Positions 7,638-14,848 of a DNA stretch of 15,553 nucleotides are shown here, one piece after another. Each line of letters begins with the position of its first letter. The first letter of the stretch is position 1. Made by a program: the position numbers and the translations under genes. The notes under the pieces were generated by a model, which was not told the origin of the DNA, did not search any database, and worked only from the letters and a program-made list of their open reading frames with translations. Source of the DNA: DATBIO01 sp036556965 (GTDB lineage: Bacteria > Acidobacteriota > Vicinamibacteria > Fen-336); the NCBI GenBank assembly GCA_036556965.1, contig DATBIO010000028.1:1-15553 (forward strand). The letters are read 5' to 3'.

Positions 7638-8567
7638 TCACGACACCGCGGGGCGCGAGACCGTCCAGCGGAATCCCGTCTTCGAGGCTCGGCGGAAGGT
7701 CGCCTCGAAGTCCACGTGCGCGCCGAGGTCGGGCGTGGACCCGTCCACGTCCGTGAAGCCGTACTCGCGCGCCAGGCCCCACGAGCTGTAGAGGCCGCCC
7801 GACTTGCGCAGCACGCCGGGGTCGGCGGCCAGGGCGGCCACCGCGCGTCCGACGAAGAAGGGCGTCTCCGAGTGCAGGAAGGTCGGGTCCTTGCGCGCCC
7901 CCTCGCGCCAGTTGGCCTCGGTGACCCCGAAGTGGTCGAGCATGACCTCCGTGCGCATGAAGCCGGGCGTCACCGCCACCGCGGCCACGCCCCGCGCGTG
8001 CAGCTCCTCCGCCATGACGAAGGCGAGCCGGCTCACCGCCACCTTGATCAGGTCGTAGAACAGCGTGCCCCGGTAGTCGAGCGTGTCCCCGTCCCCCACC
8101 TCCACCATGAGCCCGCCGCGGGCCAGCAGCGGCGCCGCCTGCCCGGCGGTGACGATGTGCGTGCGCACGGCCCTCTCCAGCATGCGGAAGCCCTTCTCCG
8201 GGGAGACCTGCCAGAACGGCTTCCACTCGTGCTCCTCGCCCTCCGAGATGTCGTTGACGAGGACGTCCAGGCGCCCGTGCTCGGCGCGCACGCGCCCCAG
8301 CAGGGCCGCCACCTCCCCCGGCACCAGGTGGTCGGTACGCACGGCGATGCCGTGACCGCCCCGTGCCGTGACCATCTCCGCCGTCTCGTCGATGGTCTCG
8401 GGGCGGCCCGCGTAGTAGCCGTCGTGGGCGGGATGCGCGCGCGTGCTCCGGCCGCTGCAGTACACGGTGGCCCCGGACTCGCCCAGCATGCAGGCGATGC
8501 CGCGCCCCGCCCCCCGGGTGGCGCCCGCCACCAGGGCCACCCTTCCGCGCAAGGGCCGCTCGGCCAT
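7638..8567 (-). CDS. SDR family oxidoreductase (atypical active site)
   Basis: A 309-aa cytoplasmic short-chain dehydrogenase/reductase. The Rossmann glycine motif is G15-ATR-G19-A-G21-R-G23. GRSTR at 39-43 after the second strand has basic residues that favour NADP(H). YDLIK gives the YxxxK pair Y171/K175. Two features are unusual: the structural NNAG motif reads VNDI (104-107), and the position of the catalytic serine, about 12 residues before the tyrosine, is occupied by VGDGD (157-161) with no serine. Both belong to a recognisable SDR subgroup with a long C-terminal part (TPGFMRTE, SETPFFVGRAVAALA, YGFTDVDGS). The start at 8567 has a strong AAAGGAGG (8574-8581), 6-nt spacing. The downstream reductase begins 11 bp after its stop. 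Substrate unknown. Confidence 0.92.
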   Translation of the reverse strand: MAERPLRGRVALVAGATRGAGRGIACMLGESGATVYCSGRSTRAHPAHDGYYAGRPETIDETAEMVTARGGHGIAVRTDHLVPGEVAALLGRVRAEHGRLDVLVNDISEGEEHEWKPFWQVSPEKGFRMLERAVRTHIVTAGQAAPLLARGGLMVEVGDGDTLDYRGTLFYDLIKVAVSRLAFVMAEELHARGVAAVAVTPGFMRTEVMLDHFGVTEANWREGARKDPTFLHSETPFFVGRAVAALAADPGVLRKSGGLYSSWGLAREYGFTDVDGSTPDLGAHVDFEATFRRASKTGFRWTVSRPAVS

Positions 8568-8583
8568 GGCCGGCCTCCTTTCG

Positions 8584-9162
8584 TTAACGCCGCCCCTGGA
8601 GGACGAAGTCGAACGTCCCCCGCCGCTCGCCGCCGGCCTCCGTCACCTCCATGAGGAGACGCGGCGAGAACAGCCCGTCGCCCGCGTTGCGGGCCTCGCC
8701 GGGAAAGTAGAGCTGCGTGGTCAGGATGGGACCGCCGGGAGCCTGCACGCGCACATGGATGTGGCGCGGGCGGCCGGAGTAGGCGCCGGGCACGATCGTC
8801 TCCAGCCGGAAGCGGCCCGACGCGTCGGCGAACTGGTGGCCACGGCACCGGAAGCCGGAGAGGTCGTATTGCCCCGCGTCGTCGGTGTGCCAGAAGTCGA
8901 GCAGGGCGCGGGGGACGGGCGCGCAGGCCGTGGTCAGCACGCGCCCACCGAGCACGAGCCGCGGCCCCGGAAGGCCGGGCTCGAGCAGCGACACGCGCTG
9001 GGGCGAGCGCGCCTTGAAGAACGGCCCGGCCGTCTGCTCCGGCGTCGGCTCGTGGTCGTCGGCGCAGGCCGGCGTGGCCGGCAAGGCCTCGGCTCCACGC
9101 CAGGACACGAGGCCCATGGCGGGAACCGCCAGCAAACCCTGGATCGCGGCGCGTCTCTTCAT
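8584..9162 (-). CDS. Secreted intradiol ring-cleavage dioxygenase
   Basis: A 192-aa non-heme Fe(III) dioxygenase of the protocatechuate 3,4-dioxygenase/catechol 1,2-dioxygenase superfamily, which opens catecholic rings between the hydroxyls. All four expected iron ligands are visible: Y99 (GQYD), Y128 (VPGAYSGR), H134 and H136 (RHIHV). GHQFADASGRFRLETIVPG is the typical core. The N-terminus MKRRAAIQGLLA with a following hydrophobic run looks like an export signal, possibly Tat-type because of the RR pair, so the enzyme probably works outside the cytoplasm. There is no second subunit and no other ring-degradation gene nearby, so the substrate is unknown. Start 9162 is preceded by GAGGGAG (9165-9171). 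The SDR starts 16 bp downstream of its stop. Confidence 0.9.
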   Translation of the reverse strand: MKRRAAIQGLLAVPAMGLVSWRGAEALPATPACADDHEPTPEQTAGPFFKARSPQRVSLLEPGLPGPRLVLGGRVLTTACAPVPRALLDFWHTDDAGQYDLSGFRCRGHQFADASGRFRLETIVPGAYSGRPRHIHVRVQAPGGPILTTQLYFPGEARNAGDGLFSPRLLMEVTEAGGERRGTFDFVLQGRR

Positions 9163-9206
9163 CGCTCCCTCGCCGTTCCTCCTGCGATGGTAGCCGGTCG
9201 AGGCGT

Positions 9207-10205
9207 TCAGCGAAGCCCGCGCACGAAGGCCACCGTCCGGTCGGGGTGGTCGGTGAACACGCCGTCCACGCCGACCTGGACGAAGAACACCTGGTGCAGC
9301 TCGTCGAAGCTGGCCGCCCAGGCGGGCAGCGCGTCCGCCCGGAACGTGTACGGGTGGACGACGAGGCCCAGGGCGTGCGCCTCGCGCACGAGGTCGGTGA
9401 CGTGCAGGGTGCCCTCGCGGCGGCCGGCCACCACCTGGACCAGGCCCGGCCCGATGCCGTCCGCCACCTTGGCCACCTCGGCCAGGCCGGCGCGCGTGCG
9501 CAGCGGCGCGAACTCGGGGCCGTCGCCCAGGAGCTGCACCAGCCGGCCCTGGTAGCCGAGCTCGCCGCGCAGCCGCTTCACCTCCTCGACGTCGAAGCAC
9601 TGCAGGTAGGCCTTGTCCGCCTTGGTGCGGTAGCCGTGGCGGCCGAGCGCGTCCAGCACCCGGCGGCTGATGTCCTGGCCCTCCTTCCGGTGCCAGGCCG
9701 GCTCCTTGATCTCCGGGTAGACGCCGGCCTCGCGGCCCGTGCTGCGGTTGAGGCCCTGGATGAGCTGGAACTCCTCCTCCAGGGTGGGGATGGCGAACCG
9801 CCCCTGGCCCACGGGGAAGCGGCCCGCGAACACGGCCTGGCCCGTGCGCGGGTCGAACCGCTCGCCCACCGCGAGCTGCTTCAGCTCGGCCAGGGTGAAG
9901 TCGATGGCGTAGTAGCGGCCGTCCGCGCGCGCGCGCGCGGGGAAGCGCCGGGCCACGTCGGTCACGGTGTCGATGTGGATGTCGTGGAGCACGACGGGCA
10001 CGCCGTCCTTGCTGAGCACCACGTCCTGCTCCAGGTAGTCCGCGCCCTGGGCGTGGGCGGCGGCGATGGCCTCCGTGGTGTGCTCGGGCAGGTACCCGCT
10101 GGCCCCGCGGTGGGCGATGACGATCTTGCGCGCCTCGGAGGCCGCGCCGAGCACGGCGCCGAGTCCGAGGCTCACGATCACGAGGGCGAGGGCGGGGTTC
10201 TTCAT
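9207..10205 (-). CDS. glpQ: Periplasmic glycerophosphodiester phosphodiesterase
   Basis: A 332-aa GlpQ-type enzyme that hydrolyses glycerophosphodiesters (deacylated phospholipids) to sn-glycerol-3-phosphate and an alcohol. The N-terminus is a signal peptide: a hydrophobic run at 5-22 with a likely cleavage after ASEA (22-25). Active-site residues of the GDPD TIM barrel are visible: H32-R33-G34, E41, E59 and D61 (LEQD), and H74-D75. YPEIKEP (~164-170) is the next conserved metal-binding strand, and DGVFTDHPD ends the barrel. Length fits GlpQ (about 330-360 aa). The ribosome site GAGGAGG (10208-10214) overlaps the stop of the preceding glpT, only 7 bp away, so the two are co-expressed in the E. 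coli glpTQ order. Confidence 0.95.
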   Translation of the reverse strand: MKNPALALVIVSLGLGAVLGAASEARKIVIAHRGASGYLPEHTTEAIAAAHAQGADYLEQDVVLSKDGVPVVLHDIHIDTVTDVARRFPARARADGRYYAIDFTLAELKQLAVGERFDPRTGQAVFAGRFPVGQGRFAIPTLEEEFQLIQGLNRSTGREAGVYPEIKEPAWHRKEGQDISRRVLDALGRHGYRTKADKAYLQCFDVEEVKRLRGELGYQGRLVQLLGDGPEFAPLRTRAGLAEVAKVADGIGPGLVQVVAGRREGTLHVTDLVREAHALGLVVHPYTFRADALPAWAASFDELHQVFFVQVGVDGVFTDHPDRTVAFVRGLR

Positions 10206-10212
10206 GGCCTCC

Positions 10213-11565
10213 TCAGGCGGCGGCGGCGCGCCGGCCGCTCTCCGTACGGTGCCCCAGGGTCAGGGCGCTGAAGGCGATGGTGAGCACGCAGCACGCCACC
10301 ATGGTCACGAAGACCCCGCCCCAGCCCCAGCGGTCGGCGATCCAGCCCACGCCCGTCCCCGCGATGGCGGAGCCGAACACGTAGCCGAAGAACCCGGTGA
10401 AGCCCGCCGCCGTGCCCGCCGCCTTCTTGGGGACGAGGTCGAGGGCGTGCAGGCCGATGATCATGATCGGCCCGTAGATGAGGAAGCCGATGGCGACGAG
10501 GGCGGCGTAGTCGATCCACAGCGGTCCCTCCAGGTTGAGCCAGTAGACCACCACCGCCACCAGGGTGAGGGACATGAAGAGGATGGTGGCGGGCGCGCGC
10601 TTGCCCTTGAAAACCTTGTCCGAGACCCAGCCGCAGACCAGCGTGCCGGGGATGGCCGCGTACTCGTAGAGGGCCCAGCCCAGGCTCGACTGCTTGAAGG
10701 AGAAGCCCTTGGCCGTCTCCAGGTAGGTGGGGATCCAGTTCACCACGCCGTAGCGCACGAAGTAGACGAAGGCGTTGGCCACGGCGATGGCCCACAGGTA
10801 CCGGTTGTTGAGCACGTAGCCCAGGAAGATCTCGCGGAAGCCCAGGGTGCGCTCGTGGTCGGCGGAGTAGTCGGGCGGGTAGTCGTTGCGGTGCTCCTCG
10901 ATGGGCGGGAGGCCGCACGACTGCGGCGTGTCCCGCATCAGGAAGTAGACGCCCACCGCCGCCGCCGCCGCGATGAGGGCGTTGAAGTAGAACTTGGCGC
11001 CCCAGTCGCCGAAGAGGGTGACGCCCAGCAGGGCCAGGCTGGCCACCAGGGCGCCGCCCAGGTTGTGGGCGACGTTCCAGACGGAGACGGTGCGGCCCCG
11101 CTCCCCGGTGCTGAACCAGTGGACCATGGTCTTGCCGCAGGGCGGCCAGCCCATGCCCTGGACCCAGCCGTTCAGCGTCTGCAGCAGCACCACGAGGACG
11201 AGCGAGGCGTAGATGCCCTTGGCCAGGCCGCACACCGCCATGATGGCCGCGGAGAGGAGCAGGCCCAGGGGGAAGAAGTAACGGGGGTTGCTGCGGTCGG
11301 AGACCGAGCCCATCAGGAACTTCGAGAGGCCGTAGGCGATGGACAGGCCGGTGAGGGCCGTGCCCAGCATGGCCTTCGAGTACTCCGGGTGCTCGCGGAG
11401 CACGTCGGGGATGGCCAGGGCCAGGTTGTTGCGGACCAGGTAGTAGGCCGCGTAGCCGACGAAGATGCCGGCGAAGACCTGCAGCCGCAGCCGGCGGTAG
11501 GCGGGAGCGACCTGGTCGGCGGCGAGGAGAGGCCGGGGCGGGGCCGGCCTCAGGGGCCCGAGCAT
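10213..11565 (-). CDS. glpT: GlpT-type glycerol-3-phosphate transporter (MFS)
   Basis: A 450-aa major facilitator of the organophosphate:phosphate antiporter family, the same length as E. coli GlpT (452 aa). Family signatures include YYLVRNNLALAIPDV in the first helix region, GLSIAYGLSKFLMGSVSDR, and QGMGWPPCGKTMVHWF. Twelve hydrophobic segments are expected, with a central loop near TPQSCGLPPIEEH. It should import glycerol-3-phosphate released by the downstream GlpQ in exchange for phosphate. I chose ATG 11565; the frame stays open far upstream but has no family similarity there. No Shine-Dalgarno is visible. A TATGAT box lies 9 nt before the ATG (11575-11580), so the transcript may be leaderless. 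UhpT or related phosphosugar carriers are the main alternative, but the glpQ neighbour supports GlpT. Confidence 0.93.
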   Translation of the reverse strand: MLGPLRPAPPRPLLAADQVAPAYRRLRLQVFAGIFVGYAAYYLVRNNLALAIPDVLREHPEYSKAMLGTALTGLSIAYGLSKFLMGSVSDRSNPRYFFPLGLLLSAAIMAVCGLAKGIYASLVLVVLLQTLNGWVQGMGWPPCGKTMVHWFSTGERGRTVSVWNVAHNLGGALVASLALLGVTLFGDWGAKFYFNALIAAAAAVGVYFLMRDTPQSCGLPPIEEHRNDYPPDYSADHERTLGFREIFLGYVLNNRYLWAIAVANAFVYFVRYGVVNWIPTYLETAKGFSFKQSSLGWALYEYAAIPGTLVCGWVSDKVFKGKRAPATILFMSLTLVAVVVYWLNLEGPLWIDYAALVAIGFLIYGPIMIIGLHALDLVPKKAAGTAAGFTGFFGYVFGSAIAGTGVGWIADRWGWGGVFVTMVACCVLTIAFSALTLGHRTESGRRAAAA

Positions 11566-11614
11566 GGCGCGCCGATCATAGCCGCGCCGGGGCCCGGGGC
11601 CGCGCGGCGCGGCT

Positions 11615-12157
11615 TCAGCCGCCGCAGCGTGCCATGACCCGGTGGGTGATGGCGGCCGAGGTGGGCGGGTTCTCGCCGAGGCCGAGCACGTGGAGCACCT
11701 CGTGGATGAGGGCGGCTTCCGCGTACGAGGGGTCCTTGAAGCGCTTGTCCACGAACTGCGGGCACACCCACACCACCCAGGAGCCGGGCACGGTGAGGGC
11801 CAGCACCGCGGGCCTCGCGCACAGCGGGCGCCGCGAGCCGTCGCGGTAGCTGACCCCGGCCAGCACCTCCTGGGCGGTGCGCCGGAGCTCGTCGAGGCGC
11901 CGCTGGAGCGGCCGGCCGGCCGGGTCGGCGAAGTCGCTGAACACGCGCTGGCACTCCGCACGGCCCAGGCGGCGGTGGGCCCCGAGGAGGGCGTGGTGGA
12001 CGGCGCCGCTCTCCCAGGGGCCACCCACGGTGATCCGCAGCATGTCGTGCACGGGGCCGGGCAGCGTGAAGTCGCGCGCCTCCAGCCCGTCCCCCGCGAG
12101 CCACCACAGCGCGCCGAGCACGGCGGCGCGCGCGACTCCCTTCCCACTCCGTCCCAT
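11615..12157 (-). CDS. Secreted HExxH putative zinc metallopeptidase
   Basis: A 180-aa protein of no named family that I recognise. An N-terminal hydrophobic stretch after basic residues (~8-24) looks like a signal peptide. The C-terminal part has H152-E-V-L-H156 followed by VLGLGENPP. This is the zincin motif extended as HExxHxxGxGE: the glycine G159 fits metzincins, but the third-ligand position is E162 rather than His or Asp. ITHRVMARC near the C-terminus could supply a Met-turn (M175) or a ligand (H172). Four cysteines (C69, C113, C132, C178) would allow two disulfides, fitting an exported protein. AAGGAG (12164-12169) lies 6 nt before ATG 12157. Protease activity is inferred from the motif only. 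It could be separately transcribed from glpT, which begins 49 bp downstream. Confidence 0.75.
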   Translation of the reverse strand: MGRSGKGVARAAVLGALWWLAGDGLEARDFTLPGPVHDMLRITVGGPWESGAVHHALLGAHRRLGRAECQRVFSDFADPAGRPLQRRLDELRRTAQEVLAGVSYRDGSRRPLCARPAVLALTVPGSWVVWVCPQFVDKRFKDPSYAEAALIHEVLHVLGLGENPPTSAAITHRVMARCGG

Positions 12158-12179
12158 GAGCGGCTCCTTCCGGCGAGCC

Positions 12180-12191
12180 GCTTGGCCAAGC
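12180..12191. repeat. 12-bp perfect palindrome GCTTGGCCAAGC
   Basis: A perfect dyad between the 448-aa gene and the metallopeptidase gene, 22 bp upstream of the latter's ATG. It is a possible repressor or activator site, or part of a small hairpin in the 5' leader. No matching second copy was seen in the window, and function is not shown. Confidence 0.35.
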
Positions 12192-12252
12192 GCCCGTCTC
12201 TATGGATCGTTCACATGGACGGAAACGGGAGGCGGCGCGTTGCCTTGGAAAC

Positions 12253-13599
12253 TCATTCGCTTCCTTGGAGCGCGCCGGGGCCGGGAACGGGCACCTCCAC
12301 GGGAGGGCCCTCCGCGGTCATGGACAGGTCGCCCACCCAGGAGAAGAGGGGGGGACCCGGCAGGTCGTCGGCCCCGAGGAGGGTGATGCGGTTGATGCGG
12401 AGCAGGCGCGCGTTCCCCGCGCCGGGCGGGGGCGCCGGCTCTCCCTGGCGCCGCGCCCGGAGGTGGGAGCGAAAGCGGAGCCCCACCAGGTCGTCCGCGC
12501 CACGCCCCGCGGGAAGCGGCACGGCGGCGCGGAAGCAGCCGTTGGGAAAGTGGTCGGCGCTGCGTGCCACGCGCCAGGCCAGCGCCCCGCCGTCCGACCA
12601 GACCCAGCGCGCGGCGCCCCCCGCCGCGCGCAGCCCGGCCGCAAAAGCCAGGGCCGCCTCCGGCGCCTCCGCGCACGCCTCGAGGTAGAGGTACCGGCGC
12701 GGGTCGAGGATCCGCTTCGATCCGAGGGCGGCGGCGGCCCGCACCCGCCCCTCCCGCCGCGCCTCCGCGGCGCTGACCCGCCAGGTCCAGGGGTGGGCGT
12801 CCATGACCGCCTCGCGCGAGACGTCCTTCAGGGCGAAGGCCACCGGCGCCGGCGCCACGCGCAGGGTCCCCGCGCCCCCTTCCGACAGCATGTTGTTCGC
12901 GGTGGTGACCCACAGCAGGGGATGCCGTCCCTGGTGGCGCCCCGCGAAGGGCCGGAGCTCGTGCCCCTCGGCCTGGTAGCGCTCGGCGCGCACGCGGCCC
13001 GCCGCGTCGAGCTCGACCCCGTAGACGAACTCGATGTCGGTCAGGCGCCCCCAGGTGGCGAGGAGCCGGTCGGGTGGCGTGCCGCCGTCCTCGTTGCTGA
13101 ACACCACCGAATAGCGGAGCTTGACCCCGCCGTCCGCCAGGTGGTCCGTCTCGTACCACGCGAGCAGGGGCAGGTCGGTGAAGCGGGGCAGGGTGTCCGG
13201 GCGGAGGTACAGCACGGGGGCATGGGCCAGCGCCGTCTCCTCCGGCGAGCCGGGCGGCATGGGCTGCACGACCACGCCCTCCACCGACACCTCGCGCGCG
13301 CGCTGCGCGCTGGCGCGCGCGTCCAGCGCCACGCGCAGCACGTGCTCCCCCGCGGCCAGGGGCCCGAGGGCGACGCGGTACTCGCCGCTGCCGCGCGCCA
13401 GGACCAGGTGCTGGCCGTACCCGCCGTCCACCTCGAGGACGAGGGCCGCCGCCTCCTGCCCGCGCCGGCCCCAGTCGCAGGCGTCGCAGCGCAGGTGCAG
13501 CGTGGCCGCGACCTCGGCGGCCTGGGCCAGCCGGAACGTCTCCTCCCGGGGCAGGGTGGCGGGGGCCGCGAGGGCGGCGGCCAGGGCGACGGCGATCAT
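12253..13599 (-). CDS. Secreted protein of unknown function (448 aa)
   Basis: I do not recognise a named family. The N-terminus (MIAVALAAALAAPA) reads as a short signal peptide, although without basic residues. Residues ~30-110 are beta-rich, with a CDACDW pair of cysteines and a GEHVLRVALD strand typical of a jelly-roll-like module. Residues ~125-250 hold the most conserved-looking part: HAPVLYLRPDTLPRFTDLP, LRYSVVFSNEDGGTPPD, WGRLTDIEFVYGV, and FAGRHQGRHPLLWVTTANN. The pattern of an APVLYL entry, a YSV/NEDGG strand and a His-rich HxGxHP turn is faintly like Vps62/DUF946-type proteins. The C-terminus ends near the palindrome before the metallopeptidase gene. The start at 13599 lacks a Shine-Dalgarno and lies 12 nt from a TATACT box. 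It shares a 32-bp divergent region with the ABC ATPase. Confidence 0.8.
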   Translation of the reverse strand: MIAVALAAALAAPATLPREETFRLAQAAEVAATLHLRCDACDWGRRGQEAAALVLEVDGGYGQHLVLARGSGEYRVALGPLAAGEHVLRVALDARASAQRAREVSVEGVVVQPMPPGSPEETALAHAPVLYLRPDTLPRFTDLPLLAWYETDHLADGGVKLRYSVVFSNEDGGTPPDRLLATWGRLTDIEFVYGVELDAAGRVRAERYQAEGHELRPFAGRHQGRHPLLWVTTANNMLSEGGAGTLRVAPAPVAFALKDVSREAVMDAHPWTWRVSAAEARREGRVRAAAALGSKRILDPRRYLYLEACAEAPEAALAFAAGLRAAGGAARWVWSDGGALAWRVARSADHFPNGCFRAAVPLPAGRGADDLVGLRFRSHLRARRQGEPAPPPGAGNARLLRINRITLLGADDLPGPPLFSWVGDLSMTAEGPPVEVPVPGPGALQGSE

Positions 13600-13631
13600 G
13601 GCGGCGCGGCGAGTATAAGAGAATCACCGCC
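13600..13631. promoter_or_regulatory. Candidate symmetric bidirectional promoter core
   Basis: The only bases between two divergent start codons. The sequence AGTATAAG (13612-13619) gives a -10-like TATAAG on + (13614-13619) and TATACT on - (13612-13617). Each box lies exactly 12 nt from its ATG, so both transcripts would have leaders of only a few bases, matching the lack of ribosome sites on either side. No -35 consensus is seen; it would fall inside the opposing coding sequences. Predicted by eye. Confidence 0.4.
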
Positions 13632-14696
13632 ATGCGCGTCCGCTTCGAGAAGGTGGGCAAGCGCTTCGGCCCCCACCAGGCGCTGCGCGACGTGGACCTC
13701 ACCGTGGAGCCAGGCGAGTGCATGGTGCTCCTCGGCCCCTCGGGCTGCGGGAAGACCACCCTGCTGCGCCTCCTGGCCGGCCTGGAGTCCGTGGACGAGG
13801 GCCGGCTCTGGATCGGCGAGCGCCTGGTGAACGACGTTCCCCCCGCCGAGCGCGACGTGGCCATGGTCTTCCAGAACTACGCGCTGTACCCCCATTTCAC
13901 CGTCTTCGAGAACATCGCGTTTCCCCTGCGCGCACGACGGACGGCGGAGGCGGAGACGGCGCCGCGCGTGCGCGAGGCGGCACGGAGGCTGGAGCTCGAG
14001 GGGCTCCTCGACCGCAAGCCCGGGCAGCTCTCGGGCGGGCAGCAGCAGCGCGTGGCCCTGGCGCGCGCCATCGTGCGGCGGCCCGCGGTCTGCCTCATGG
14101 ACGAGCCGCTCTCCAACCTCGACGCGCAGCTCCGCGTGCAGACCCGCGCCGAGCTCAAGCGGCTCCAGCAGGAGCTCGGGACCACCACCCTCTACGTGAC
14201 CCACGACCAGGCGGAGGCCATGACCATCGGGAAGAGGGTCGCCCTCCTGCGCGGCGGCGTCCTCCAGCAGGTGGGCGCCCCCCTCGAGCTCTACCGCCGC
14301 CCCGCCGACCGCTTCGTCGCCTCCTTCCTGGGGAGCCCGGCCATCAACCTGTGGCCGGCCGTGCTCGAGGAGGGGGGGCTCACCGTCCTGGGCCTGAGGG
14401 TGGAGGTCGAGGCCGGGCGCCTTCCCTCCCCGGGCCCGGGGCGCGCGGTGGAGGCCGGCGTGCGGCCCGAGGACGTGCGCGTCTCGCTGGTGCCCCGGCC
14501 GGGCGTGGCCGGCCGCGTGCTGGTGACGGAGCCCATGGGCAACGAGACCATCCTCACCATGGACGTGGCCGGGGCGCGCGTGGTGGCGCGCGTGGCCGCC
14601 GAGGTCGAGGCCTCCCCCGGCGGCACGGTCTGGGTGTCCCTCGACCCCCGGCGCGTGCTCCTCTTCGACGCCGCGGGCGGCCGCCTGCTCGCCTGA
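13632..14696 (+). CDS. MalK/UgpC-type sugar ABC transporter ATP-binding protein
   Basis: A 354-aa cytoplasmic ATPase of the CUT1 class that energises sugar ABC permeases. All nucleotide-binding elements are intact: Walker A GPSGCGKTT (35-43), Q-loop in AMVFQNYALYPH, signature LSGGQQQR (133-140), Walker B CLMDEPLSNLD with D157-E158, and the switch histidine H191 in THDQAEAM. Residues ~235-354 form the regulatory TOBE-type domain typical of MalK/UgpC/MsmK (GVRPEDVRV). Length is normal. No permease or binding protein is adjacent, so it probably serves permeases encoded elsewhere, the best local candidates being the fused MalF and MalG at 239-3318. The start is chosen because it is the first ATG in the divergent gap; no Shine-Dalgarno is visible. 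Confidence 0.95.
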   Translation: MRVRFEKVGKRFGPHQALRDVDLTVEPGECMVLLGPSGCGKTTLLRLLAGLESVDEGRLWIGERLVNDVPPAERDVAMVFQNYALYPHFTVFENIAFPLRARRTAEAETAPRVREAARRLELEGLLDRKPGQLSGGQQQRVALARAIVRRPAVCLMDEPLSNLDAQLRVQTRAELKRLQQELGTTTLYVTHDQAEAMTIGKRVALLRGGVLQQVGAPLELYRRPADRFVASFLGSPAINLWPAVLEEGGLTVLGLRVEVEAGRLPSPGPGRAVEAGVRPEDVRVSLVPRPGVAGRVLVTEPMGNETILTMDVAGARVVARVAAEVEASPGGTVWVSLDPRRVLLFDAAGGRLLA

Positions 14697-14721
14697 GCGG
14701 GGCCTTTCCCCCGTCACGCCG

Positions 14722-14736
14722 CGGCCACACCGGCCG
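14722..14736 (+). other. Short GC hairpin after the ABC ATPase
   Basis: CGGCC (14722-14726) pairs with GGCCG (14732-14736) across a 5-nt loop. There is no T-run, so it is a poor intrinsic terminator. It ends one base before the TTGACA of the next promoter, so an operator role is equally possible. Confidence 0.25.
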
Positions 14737-14766
14737 TTGACAATCGGCCCGTGCGGAGCGTACCGT
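14737..14766 (+). promoter_or_regulatory. Candidate sigma-70 promoter for the TonB-dependent receptor
   Basis: A perfect -35 hexamer TTGACA (14737-14742) is followed after 18 bp by TACCGT (14761-14766), which keeps TA...T of the -10 consensus. It would give a leader of about 75 nt before the ATG at 14849. The -35 match is striking in this GC-rich context; the -10 is weak. Predicted by eye. Confidence 0.5.
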
Positions 14767-14848
14767 CTGGAGCGTTCCAAGCTTTCCCATGTGCCCCCGC
14801 CCCCGACGGCGTGCCGCCGCCACCATTCCACTCTTTCAGGAGCGAACC

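Noticed and set aside
9928..9942. CG dinucleotide run in glpQ
   Set aside because: It lies in frame inside a normal GlpQ coding region of very high GC and does not disturb the protein; no sign of a functional repeat.
12200..13864. 554-aa - strand open frame spanning the divergent gap
   Set aside because: It runs through both the 448-aa gene and the start of the ABC ATPase. The first ~90 residues are the antisense of the ATPase and the rest is Arg/Gly/Ala-rich, so it is a shadow.
14697..14736. Intrinsic terminator after the ABC ATPase
   Set aside because: Only a 5-bp stem with no following T-run; listed as a weak hairpin, not as a terminator.
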